Source: Actinomycetes bacterium
GTDB taxonomy: Bacteria > Bacillota > Sulfobacillia > Sulfobacillales > JAIMBI01
Assembly: GCA_023565505.1 (NCBI GenBank)
Contig: JAIMBI010000003.1
Location: 1-64,000 of the forward strand
Direction of reading: 5' to 3'
Length of the DNA stretch: 64,000 nucleotides
Part shown: positions 19,246 to 26,824 of the stretch, piece after piece
Position numbering within the stretch: the first letter of the stretch is position 1
How the letters are laid out: each line of letters opens with the position of its first letter
Translations under genes and position numbers: made by a program
Notes under the pieces: model-generated
What the model was told of the DNA's origin: nothing
What the model saw: only the letters and a program-made list of their open reading frames with translations
Database searches by the model: none

Positions 19246-19690
19246 CGGCGCAGGACCTCCTCGAAGCGGGGTTGCTTGGTGGATCAGGGCGCGCCCACCG
19301 TGTTTCACCTTTTACCAGACGATTGTTGCCAAAATATAAAGATCCCGGGTGCGGCGACCGACGGCCCGCCGTCGGGGACACCCCGCCGACGGGGTCCTCA
19401 ACTCTCGGGTCTCCCTGTCCGGAACAGGACTCGCCCTGTGTGAATCGAATCCTGACACCACGCCCAACCGGGCTGTGACAGACGTCACCGTCGTCGAGTC
19501 GGGGGAGGAGGGGGGAGCAACTATGGCCCAAGACACCCGGGCCGCCGGCCCAAACCACGCGGAACGGCTGGCCTGCCCCGCCTAGGCGACGCCTTCGGCG
19601 CCGGCCCCAGGCCCCGAGGTGCCCGGCACCTCCGGATCGCCCCCGGCAGACCGGCCTTCCCGCTCATTGCCCACGAAAGGAGTCCTGCCC
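19246..19690. other. Intergenic region with a possible 20-codon leader ORF
   Basis: This 445-bp spacer is divergent (membrane protein to the left, hydrolase to the right). An AT-rich patch at about 19315-19345 may hold promoters, but no clean -35/-10 pair can be assigned. A 20-codon plus-strand frame (19523-19585, starting MAQDTRAAG, ending in TAG) has an unusually strong Shine-Dalgarno (GGAGGAGGGGGGA) just upstream. It could be a leader peptide for the gene at 19691; it is not called as a gene. Confidence 0.4.
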
Positions 19691-20605
19691 GTGTCCCTCC
19701 AGTTGGACCTGCCCGACGTCCTGCGTCCCTGTCTCGAGGGCGCCTACGATCTGCACGTCCACGGCGCCCCCGACGTGATGCCGCGCAAGGCCGACGACTT
19801 CGAGCTGGCCCGGACGGCCCGCGAGGCCGGGCTGGGAGGCTTCGTGCTCAAGTCGCACCACGTGCCTACCGCCGACCGGGCGACTCTGGTGCGCCAGGTC
19901 GTCCCGGGCGTGGACGTGCTCGGATCGCTCACGCTCAACCACTTCGTCGGCGGACTGAATCCTCAGGCCGTGGAGGTGGCGGCCCGCCTGGGTGCCCGGG
20001 TGGTCTGGCTGCCCACCGTGGATGCGGCCAACGAGGCGGGCGTGCTGGAGCGGGATCCCAAGACCCGTCCGTACTGGGCGACCATACAGGCCGAGCTCAG
20101 GCAGCGCGGCCACCTCCGGCCGCCCATCGCCGTCCTGGACGCGGACGGCCGGCCCGTCCCCGACCTCCTGGCGGTCCTCGAGGTCGTGCGGGACCACGGG
20201 ATCGCCCTGGCCACCGGCCACCTGAGCCCCCGCGAAATCGCCGTCGTGGTCCGCGCCGCGCACGACCTGGGCATCAAGAAGATCATCGTCACTCATCCGG
20301 AGTTCCCCGCCGTGGGACTGACTCCCGCCCAACAGCAGGAACTGGTGCCCTACGGCGCTGTCTTCGAGCGGAGCTTCAGCACCGCCGAAACGGGCAAGAC
20401 GAGCTGGGAGGCCGTCTTTGCGGCGACCCGGGCCACGGGTCCGGCTCACAACCTCATTTCGACGGACCTCGGACAACCCCACGCACCCTACCCCGTCGAG
20501 GGTCTGGCGCTCGCCATCCGCCGGTTCGCCGAGGCGGGGTTCGATCCCGCCGTCATCCGGATGATGACCGTCGACAATCCCCGGCGTCTCGTCACGCCGG
20601 ACTGA
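19691..20605 (+). CDS. DUF6282-like amidohydrolase-fold protein
   Basis: This 304-aa protein has a TIM-barrel metal-hydrolase look: an N-terminal D-x-H-x-H-type motif (YDLHVHGAPD, about 18-27), then KSHHVPT, ATGHLSPRE, VTHPEFP and a late Asp (STDLGQPHAP). Together these give metal-binding His and Asp residues in amidohydrolase order. I recognise the overall pattern as the DUF6282 family, whose substrate I do not know. GTG at 19691 has AAAGGAG 8 nt upstream. It is not in an operon with its neighbours; the next gene is convergent 4 nt away. Confidence 0.75.
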   Translation: MSLQLDLPDVLRPCLEGAYDLHVHGAPDVMPRKADDFELARTAREAGLGGFVLKSHHVPTADRATLVRQVVPGVDVLGSLTLNHFVGGLNPQAVEVAARLGARVVWLPTVDAANEAGVLERDPKTRPYWATIQAELRQRGHLRPPIAVLDADGRPVPDLLAVLEVVRDHGIALATGHLSPREIAVVVRAAHDLGIKKIIVTHPEFPAVGLTPAQQQELVPYGAVFERSFSTAETGKTSWEAVFAATRATGPAHNLISTDLGQPHAPYPVEGLALAIRRFAEAGFDPAVIRMMTVDNPRRLVTPD

Positions 20606-20608
20606 GCG

Positions 20609-20881
20609 TCACGTGCGGATGACGAAGTCTCCGGGCGGCCTGTCCGGCCGGGGCTCGGTCTCGACCGCGTCGACCCGGGCCAACGGCGGGCCGACCCGGA
20701 CCCATGCGAGAAAGCGCTCGACGGCTTCCGGAGTCCCCTGGACCTCGCACTCGACCGTGTCCCGGGCGAGGGCGTTCTTCACATAGCCGGTCAGGCCGAG
20801 GCGGCGGGCCTCGTCCGCCGCCGCCTGACGGAATCCCACCCCCTGCACGCGACCCCGCACACGCACAAAGAGCCGCACCAT
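20609..20881 (-). CDS. acyP: Acylphosphatase
   Basis: Acylphosphatase (90 aa) hydrolyses acyl phosphates such as acetyl phosphate or carbamoyl phosphate. The phosphate-binding loop GRVQGVGFR (10-18, catalytic R18) and the water-positioning Asn in GYVKNALARD (N36) are intact. It lies 76 nt downstream of the last oxidoreductase subunit. A TATGAT -10-like element in the gap (complement of 20927-20932) suggests it may also have its own promoter. The stop is 4 nt from the convergent hydrolase. Confidence 0.93.
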   Translation of the reverse strand: MVRLFVRVRGRVQGVGFRQAAADEARRLGLTGYVKNALARDTVECEVQGTPEAVERFLAWVRVGPPLARVDAVETEPRPDRPPGDFVIRT

Positions 20882-20957
20882 CCCGCCTCCTCGGGCCCCT
20901 TCGTCTCGGCGACGGGACCCGTCTCCATCATACCGGGGGCAGAGCGGCGGGGGCGCC

Positions 20958-21929
20958 CTACGCTTCGAAGGCCGCCCGGTCCCGCTCGGCGAGGGTCTGA
21001 AGCGTCCGCCACTCCTCCTCCACTTGGTGCTCGGCCTCCGCGAGCCGCTCGGGGTCGGCCAACAGATGCCGGAAGCGGGCCTGGCGCTCCAGGAAGCGGA
21101 CCAGCGGGAGGACCGGGCCGGGTTCGTAGGTCAGCCGCCACCGCCCCGAAACGACCTCGTACAGCGGCCAGAAGGCCGTCTCCACGGCTAGGCGGACGAC
21201 TTCGACGCTGTCCCGTGGTTCGGTGCCCCACCCCAAGGGACAAGCACTCAGCACGTTGAGGAACGCCGGGCCGTCCGCGGCCGCGGCGCGCCGGACCTTC
21301 AGGCTCAGATCGGCGAGGTGGGACATGGCCGCCTGGGCCACGTAGGGGATGTGGTGCGCCGCCACGATGGCCGTCAGATCCTTCCGCCGGCTGAGGTTGC
21401 CCGCTTCGCGGGCACCGACGGGCGTGGTACTGGTGCGCGCGCCGAACGGGGTCGCGCCGGAGCGTTGAATGCCGGTGTTCATGTAGGCCTCGTTGTCGTA
21501 GCAGACGTAGAGCAGGCGGTGGCCCCGGTCGAGCGCGCCGGAGAGAGCCTGCAGGCCGATGTCGTACGTGCCTCCGTCGCCGGCGAACACGACGAACGTC
21601 ACCGGCCCGTCGGCCAGCGGCGAACCGCGGCGCCGAAGCGCCCGCCACGCCGCCTCGATGCCGCTCATGACGGCCGCCGCGTTCTCGAACGCCACGTGGA
21701 TCCACGGGACGTTCCAGGCCGTGTCGGGATAGCGGGTGGTGGCCACCTCCAGGCAGCCGGTGGCGTTGGCCACCACGACCGGGGTGTCGATACTGTTGAG
21801 CACGGTACGCACGACCGCGGGGATCCCGCAGCCGGCACAGAGCGCGTGGCCTCCCAGGAAGCGCGGAGCCCGCTCCTCACGGCGTGCGAGGTCCTTGAGG
21901 GTCAGCGGCGTAACCTGCGGTACGCTCAC
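20958..21929 (-). CDS. porB: 2-oxoacid:ferredoxin oxidoreductase, beta subunit (PorB-like)
   Basis: This ThDP-binding beta subunit (323 aa) belongs to a four-subunit pyruvate:ferredoxin oxidoreductase. The [4Fe-4S] cysteines start with C31-x2-C34 (CAGCG), then Cys in NATGCLE and a later Cys in SACPLGW. The ThDP/Mg motif is GDGGTYDIG...N. The segment ending EAYMNTGIQRSG is characteristic of PorB. GTG 21929 has AGGAGGG 7 nt upstream. It is the last gene of the delta-alpha-beta set, 43 nt after porA. Pyruvate as substrate is inferred from family resemblance. Confidence 0.9.
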   Translation of the reverse strand: MSVPQVTPLTLKDLARREERAPRFLGGHALCAGCGIPAVVRTVLNSIDTPVVVANATGCLEVATTRYPDTAWNVPWIHVAFENAAAVMSGIEAAWRALRRRGSPLADGPVTFVVFAGDGGTYDIGLQALSGALDRGHRLLYVCYDNEAYMNTGIQRSGATPFGARTSTTPVGAREAGNLSRRKDLTAIVAAHHIPYVAQAAMSHLADLSLKVRRAAAADGPAFLNVLSACPLGWGTEPRDSVEVVRLAVETAFWPLYEVVSGRWRLTYEPGPVLPLVRFLERQARFRHLLADPERLAEAEHQVEEEWRTLQTLAERDRAAFEA

Positions 21930-21972
21930 GGCAATCCCTCCTCGTCGCGGCCATCCCGTCCCCGATCGGCCG

Positions 21973-23160
21973 TCAGAAGACCACCGTTCCCCGTCCGAGA
22001 CCCAGGTACGTAACCGACGGCCCGTCCCGGCCGGCCCCGGCCAGGGCCTGTTCAATGTCCTCGGGCGTGATGTCCCGCCCGCCGAGTCCGGCCACGAAGC
22101 TCCTCAGCTGCACCCGGCCGCCCAGGCACGCGGCCAGGTCGCTGTAAAGCGGCGTCATCGCGCCGGGGGCCACCGCCCGCTCGAGCACCGCGACGCGCTG
22201 GCCGGCCTTCAGACGTCGGGCGAGGAGCGAGGCCGGAAACGGGCGGAACAGCCGGATCTTCACCAAACCCACGGCCTCACCGCGGGCGCGGAGCCGGTCG
22301 ACCACGTCCTTGGCCGTCCCCGCCGCGGACCCCATGACCACCAGGACCCGCTCCGCACCTTCCAGGCGGTACGGCTCGACCGCGTCGAGGCGCCGCCCGG
22401 TCAAGCTGGCATAGGCGTGCGCCACCCGCTCGTGGGTCACCAGCGCCCGTTCCGTCGCCTGCACCAGCTGGTGCCGGAGTTCGAAGTAGCTGTCCGGCAT
22501 GGAGAACGCGCCCACCGTGACCGGCCAGGCCGTGTCCAGAAGCGGCAACGGCACCCGGTAGGGCCCCACAAATGCCCGCACCTCCTCGTCCGGAAGCATC
22601 ACGACCGGCTCCGCGCTGTGGGTGATGGTGAAGCCGTCCTGACCCACCAGGACCGGGAGCATGACCGCCGGATGTTCGGCGATCCGGGGCGCCATGATCA
22701 TGAGGTCGTAGACCTCCTGGGCATTCTCGGCGAAGAGAATCACAGCGCCGGAGTCCCGCGCGAGCATGGCGTCGGAGTGGTCCGCGTGGATGTTGATGGG
22801 TCCCGCCAGCGCCCGGTTGCCCAGGGCCGTCACCACCGGTGCCCGGAGCGCGGCGGCGATGTACAGGACCTCGATCATGTACGCCAGACCCTGCGAGGCC
22901 GTTGCCGTGACGCTGCGCGCCCCGGCGAGGGCGGCCCCGACGGCCGCGCTCATGGCCGAGTGCTCCGACTCCACCCGGACCAGCTCGGTATGGACGCGCC
23001 CGTCCGCCACGTAGCCGGCGAACGTCTCCACGATGGGCGTCTGCGGCGTGATGGGGTAGACCGCCATCACATCGGGGTCGATCTGCCGGAGCGCCTCGGC
23101 CGCCGCCTGCGCGCCGGTCAGAAGCCGCGGGAAAGCTTGCGGATGCCGGGCGTTGGCCAC
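21973..23160 (-). CDS. porA: 2-oxoacid:ferredoxin oxidoreductase, alpha subunit (PorA-like)
   Basis: This is the alpha subunit (395 aa) carrying the ThDP pyrimidine-binding domain, AVYPITPQTPIVE near residues 33-45, and VESEHSAMSAAVGAALAGAR. The stretch GNRALAGPINIHADHSDAM is typical of PorA rather than KorA. It would combine with PorB to bind 2-oxoacid and CoA. The start is GTG at 23160, one base after the ferredoxin-subunit stop (TGA C GTG). No independent Shine-Dalgarno is strong, so coupling is likely. Confidence 0.9.
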   Translation of the reverse strand: MANARHPQAFPRLLTGAQAAAEALRQIDPDVMAVYPITPQTPIVETFAGYVADGRVHTELVRVESEHSAMSAAVGAALAGARSVTATASQGLAYMIEVLYIAAALRAPVVTALGNRALAGPINIHADHSDAMLARDSGAVILFAENAQEVYDLMIMAPRIAEHPAVMLPVLVGQDGFTITHSAEPVVMLPDEEVRAFVGPYRVPLPLLDTAWPVTVGAFSMPDSYFELRHQLVQATERALVTHERVAHAYASLTGRRLDAVEPYRLEGAERVLVVMGSAAGTAKDVVDRLRARGEAVGLVKIRLFRPFPASLLARRLKAGQRVAVLERAVAPGAMTPLYSDLAACLGGRVQLRSFVAGLGGRDITPEDIEQALAGAGRDGPSVTYLGLGRGTVVF

Positions 23161-23161
23161 G

Positions 23162-23455
23162 TCAGGGCACCTGCCCCATCGCCGCCTCGGGCACCATGGT
23201 CAGCGCTCCCGTGGGGCAGACGGCGACGCAGATCGCGCAACCCTTGCAACGGTCGCGATCGATCCCGCGGAAGACCGCATTCTCGACGTGGACGGCCCGG
23301 TCGGGACAGTACGCCCAGCACAGAAGGCAGTTGACGCACCGCGTCAGTTCGGCCGCCGGCGCCAAGCCGTCCCGCCAATTGCCGGTCCGGGGCCGCGCAG
23401 CCGGGTCCGGGACCACGCGCCCGCCGGGGACCCGGTAAGGGTGGAGCGCGCTCAT
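23162..23455 (-). CDS. porD: 2-oxoacid:ferredoxin oxidoreductase, delta subunit (2x[4Fe-4S])
   Basis: This 97-aa ferredoxin-like subunit has two [4Fe-4S] motifs, CVNCLLCWAYCP and CKGCAICVAVCP, each CxxCxxCxxxCP. It carries electrons from the PorAB active site to external ferredoxin. Its ATG overlaps the porG stop by 4 nt. The N-terminal 40 residues are variable, as is normal for this subunit. Confidence 0.92.
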   Translation of the reverse strand: MSALHPYRVPGGRVVPDPAARPRTGNWRDGLAPAAELTRCVNCLLCWAYCPDRAVHVENAVFRGIDRDRCKGCAICVAVCPTGALTMVPEAAMGQVP

Positions 23456-24015
23456 GCGGCCCGCCTCCCCGCGCCCCACGCATAGCCGGCACGCACCGCC
23501 TCCACCGTGGCCTCCACGACCGTCGGCGAAAGCCGCGGGCCCAAGAGATCCCGTACCGCGCGTTCGAGGGTCCCCGGCGGCACGTCGCCCAGAGCCGCCG
23601 CCAACGCCCCCACCAGGACCGCGTTGACGTGCCGGACGCCGGCCGTGCGTGCCATGGCCGACGCGGGCAGGCACCACACGGGTCCGGTGTGGCCGGTGGC
23701 CCGCCGGACCTCGTCGGGCGTTCGATTCGTGTTCACCAGTAACAGGCCGTCCGGGCCGAGTCCGCGGACGGTGTCCGGACCGAGCAACGTGTCGTCCAAG
23801 ACGACGACGAAGTCGGGCCGGTGGACGCCGTCGTGGCGGCGGATCGGCTGGTCATCCACACGGTTGTAGGCGGCCATCGGGGCTCCGCTCCGCTCCGGGC
23901 CGTACTCCGGAAACGCTTGGACGTGCCGGCCGCCCGCCAGTTGGGCGAGGGCGAGGAGTTGGGACGCCGTCTTGGCGCCCTGGCCCCCCCGGCCGTGCCA
24001 CCGAATCTCCACCAT
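23452..24015 (-). CDS. porG: 2-oxoacid:ferredoxin oxidoreductase, gamma subunit (PorG-like)
   Basis: This is the gamma subunit (187 aa) of the four-subunit type, beginning with the family motif RWHGRGGQGAKTAS and followed by FPEYGPERSGAPM. It forms the domain that contacts CoA and completes the alpha-beta core. It is the first gene of the por set, 31 nt downstream of korC. Together the order is G-D-A-B, the standard por order. Confidence 0.92.
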   Translation of the reverse strand: MVEIRWHGRGGQGAKTASQLLALAQLAGGRHVQAFPEYGPERSGAPMAAYNRVDDQPIRRHDGVHRPDFVVVLDDTLLGPDTVRGLGPDGLLLVNTNRTPDEVRRATGHTGPVWCLPASAMARTAGVRHVNAVLVGALAAALGDVPPGTLERAVRDLLGPRLSPTVVEATVEAVRAGYAWGAGRRAA

Positions 24016-24046
24016 CTTTCGTCGCCCCCATGGCCGCCGCCCGGGG

Positions 24047-24610
24047 TCAGAAAGCCGCCTTCGCCGTTACGCCCGCGGCACGACCCAGTGCGAGCCCCGC
24101 CGCGAGCGCCTGCAGGTTCACCTCCAGGAACTCGGCCTTGACCCGGGAGCGGACGGCCCGCTCCAAGCTCGCGGCGCCGACGACGCCGGTCAGCGCCGCC
24201 AGCGCCCCCAGTCCGACGATGTTCATGGCCAGCTCGTCGCCCGCCTCGCGGGCCCGCTCCTTGAGCGGCAGGGACAACAGCCCCGGCTCGGCCGCCGCCT
24301 CGATCGTCGCCTCGACGATCCGAAGGCCGTCCGGGGCAATGATGTGGCCGTAGCGCTTGAACCCGTCCCGCGACAAGCACAGGAGCACGTCCGGAACGTC
24401 CACCGCGGGGAAGGCGATGGGCTGCGACCCGATCACGATCTCCGCCTTGGTCGCCCCGAGCCGCGCCTCCGGCCCGTACTCCTGCGTCTCGGCCACCTCC
24501 CGGCCGTCTTCCATGGCCGCCTCCGCCAGGATGGCGCCGGCCAGCATGATGCCCTGGCCGCCCCGCCCGGTCAGGCGGATGCGCACCGGATCCCGCCGCC
24601 CGTCAAACAC
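24047..24610 (-). CDS. korC: 2-oxoglutarate:ferredoxin oxidoreductase, gamma subunit (KorC-like)
   Basis: This gamma subunit (187 aa) has RLTGRGGQGIMLAG near the N-terminus and TQEYGPEARLGATKAEIV, the pattern seen in KorC. The GTG start at 24610 overlaps the korB stop by 8 nt. It is a paralogue of the adjacent porG with the same length, so the two complexes have probably been kept distinct by selection. Substrate (2-oxoglutarate or a branched-chain 2-oxoacid) is not decided by sequence alone. Confidence 0.9.
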   Translation of the reverse strand: MFDGRRDPVRIRLTGRGGQGIMLAGAILAEAAMEDGREVAETQEYGPEARLGATKAEIVIGSQPIAFPAVDVPDVLLCLSRDGFKRYGHIIAPDGLRIVEATIEAAAEPGLLSLPLKERAREAGDELAMNIVGLGALAALTGVVGAASLERAVRSRVKAEFLEVNLQALAAGLALGRAAGVTAKAAF

Positions 24611-25430
24611 GATACGTCCCTCCCATGCGGGCCACGTGCTCCGCGTAGCGCGCCGTGTACTCCGGCCGCCGCTCGGCGCGGAACACCCCCGTCTGGAGCG
24701 GCCCCACCAGGTCCTCGCGGCGGATGAGCCGCGCGCCGCCCTCGGTGACGTCCCGCTCCCACAGCAGGAGGTCCGCCGCCTCGCCGATGCGGTTGAGCCG
24801 ACCGAAATAGGTGGGGCATTGGGTCAGCACCTCGACTAGGGCGAAGCCGGGATGGCGGATGGCCTGCTCGATGTACAGCGGCAACTCCTGCATGTCGAAC
24901 GTGGTGGTGCGCGCCACGTACGTCGCCCCGGCGGCGAGTGCCAGTTCCACCGCGTCGAACGCGTTCTCGAGACTGCCCGCATGGCTGGTCGTCGTCTCCG
25001 AGCCGACCGGGGTGGTGGGCGCGACCTGCCCGCCCGTCATCCCGTAGATAGCGTTGTTGTACAGGAGCACCGTGAGGTCGATGTTGCGCCGTGCCGCGTG
25101 AAGGAAGTGGTTGCCCCCGATGGCCAGCGCGTCGCCGTCGCCCATCACCACGACCACGGTCAGCGAGGGTCGGGCCAGCTTCAGGCCGGTGGCGAAGGCC
25201 AGCGCCCGCCCGTGCGTGGTGTGCAGGCCGTTGACGGCCAGGTAGAAGGGTGTCCGGCCGCTGCAGCCGATGCCACCCACGACCACCACCTGGCTCGGGT
25301 CGCGGTCCAGCTTCTGCAGGACCGCAGCCAGGGCGGCCACGATGGTGCCGTTGCCGCAGCCCGGGCACCACACGGTGGGCAGCATCTCGCGGCGGAGGTA
25401 GCGGTCGATGTCGACCCCGAGCCTAGGCAT
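24603..25430 (-). CDS. korB: 2-oxoglutarate:ferredoxin oxidoreductase, beta subunit (KorB-like)
   Basis: This ThDP beta subunit (275 aa) has WCPGCGNG with two cluster cysteines, GGIGCSGR with a third, and MGDGDALAIGGNHFLHAARRN as the ThDP/Mg motif. A further Cys occurs in TQCPTYFGR. Its short length and this motif spacing fit the KorB branch. The ATG overlaps the korA stop. The later text NAIYGMTGGQVAPTTP is strongly conserved in 2-oxoacid oxidoreductase beta chains. Confidence 0.91.
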   Translation of the reverse strand: MPRLGVDIDRYLRREMLPTVWCPGCGNGTIVAALAAVLQKLDRDPSQVVVVGGIGCSGRTPFYLAVNGLHTTHGRALAFATGLKLARPSLTVVVVMGDGDALAIGGNHFLHAARRNIDLTVLLYNNAIYGMTGGQVAPTTPVGSETTTSHAGSLENAFDAVELALAAGATYVARTTTFDMQELPLYIEQAIRHPGFALVEVLTQCPTYFGRLNRIGEAADLLLWERDVTEGGARLIRREDLVGPLQTGVFRAERRPEYTARYAEHVARMGGTYRV

Positions 25431-26562
25431 ACGCCCGTCCTCCCTTCCCCCACACCCCGGCGACGTCGCGCACGAACCGGGCGATGTCCTCGGGCGCGAA
25501 CAGCCCCCCGTCGGCCCGTGTCAAGGCCCGGACCGGCGCCCGGCCGCCGACGGCCGCCTCGACCGCCAAGGCCATCTGGCCGAGGTTCAGTTCCGCCACC
25601 ACGACGGCGTCAACCTGCTCTGCGAGGGCCGCAAGGGAGGTGCGGGCCAGCGGCCACAGCACCTCCAGGTCCAGGAGACCTGCCCGCACCCCGACGGCGC
25701 GGAGCGCGTCCACGGCCTCCTGGGCGGCGCGGGCGGTGATGCCGTAAGCCACGATGCCCACCTCGGCGTCGTCGAGACGGTAGCGCCGCACCCCCTCGGC
25801 GAGTTCGGGATCCCGCTCGATCCGCTCCGCCGCCGCCCGGAGCATCCGCTCCGTCTCGCGGCCACTTCCCGTGCGGGGCAGGCCGCGGACGTCGTGGGCC
25901 AGGCCGGTCACCACGACCGGCGGGCCGGCCCCGAACGGCACGAAGGGCGCGCCGCCGAAGCGCGGGGCATCCGGCGCCAGCACGGGCCACGTCCGCGGGG
26001 TCGGCGGGCCCGGGGGCGGCAGGTCGACCGGTTCGCGCATGTGCGCCACGACGGCGTCGAGCAGAAGGACGACGGGCTGACGATGGCGTTCGGCGAGGGC
26101 GAACGCCCGGCGGGTGGCCTCATAGGCCCCGCGCACGGACGAGGCGGTCAGCACGATGGCCGGCCGGTCGCCGTGGCTGCCGAACCGCGCCTGCATCACG
26201 TCGCCCTGGGCCGGCAGGGTCGGCAGCCCGGTCGAGGGGCCGCCCCGCTGGGCGTCGACCACCACGCAGGGCGTCTCGGTCATCGCCGCGTAGCCGATGT
26301 GCTCCTGCATCAGGGAGAAGCCCGGCCCCGAGGTCGCCGTCATGGCCCGGGCGCCGCCCCAGGCGGCCCCGATGACGGCGGCCAGTGCGCCCAACTCGTC
26401 CTCCATCTGCAGGAACACGCCGCCCCGCCGCGGCAACTCGCGGGACATCTCCTCCATGATCTCCGTCGCCGGCGTGATGGGATAACCCGCATAGAAGTCG
26501 CAGCCCGCGGCCAGCGCCCCCTGCACCACGGCTTCGTTGCCCATCACCAGTCGCTTGGCCAT
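25423..26562 (-). CDS. korA: 2-oxoglutarate:ferredoxin oxidoreductase, alpha subunit (KorA-like)
   Basis: This alpha subunit (379 aa) starts with MGNEAVVQGALAAGC and contains AGYPITPATEIMEEM (about 25-39) and MEDELGALAAVIGAAWGG; GPSTGLPTLPAQGD is diagnostic for the KorA branch. It supplies the pyrimidine-domain half of the ThDP site. Overlaps korB by 8 nt. The preceding ferredoxin subunit is 4 nt upstream, so korD-A-B-C are one unit. Confidence 0.92.
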   Translation of the reverse strand: MAKRLVMGNEAVVQGALAAGCDFYAGYPITPATEIMEEMSRELPRRGGVFLQMEDELGALAAVIGAAWGGARAMTATSGPGFSLMQEHIGYAAMTETPCVVVDAQRGGPSTGLPTLPAQGDVMQARFGSHGDRPAIVLTASSVRGAYEATRRAFALAERHRQPVVLLLDAVVAHMREPVDLPPPGPPTPRTWPVLAPDAPRFGGAPFVPFGAGPPVVVTGLAHDVRGLPRTGSGRETERMLRAAAERIERDPELAEGVRRYRLDDAEVGIVAYGITARAAQEAVDALRAVGVRAGLLDLEVLWPLARTSLAALAEQVDAVVVAELNLGQMALAVEAAVGGRAPVRALTRADGGLFAPEDIARFVRDVAGVWGKGGRAYA

Positions 26563-26566
26563 GCCC

Positions 26567-26824
26567 TCATCCCTCCCCGTCCCGGTCCAGCACGAAGACG
26601 AAGTCGGGGCAGCGTCCCGCGCAGGCGCCGCAGAAGAGGCACGCCCCGATGTCGGTCACGACGATGCAGTCGGCCTCGTCGAGCGCCAGGATCTTGCGGG
26701 GACAGGCGTCCAGGCAGAGCTCGCAGCCCTTGCAGTAGGCCCGCCGCACCACCAGCCGGGCCGTCCCCTGGGCGTAGGTCACCGTCGCCTCGGGGGAGAC
26801 CGCGACCGAAAGCCGCGCCGCCAT
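26567..26824 (-). CDS. korD: 4Fe-4S ferredoxin subunit (KorD-like)
   Basis: This 85-aa electron-transfer subunit has two [4Fe-4S] motifs, CKGCELCLDACP and CLFCGACAGRCP. It would pass electrons from KorAB to ferredoxin or to the adjacent flavoprotein. The ATG at 26824 directly abuts the upstream flavoprotein stop (26825-26827). Confidence 0.92.
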   Translation of the reverse strand: MAARLSVAVSPEATVTYAQGTARLVVRRAYCKGCELCLDACPRKILALDEADCIVVTDIGACLFCGACAGRCPDFVFVLDRDGEG

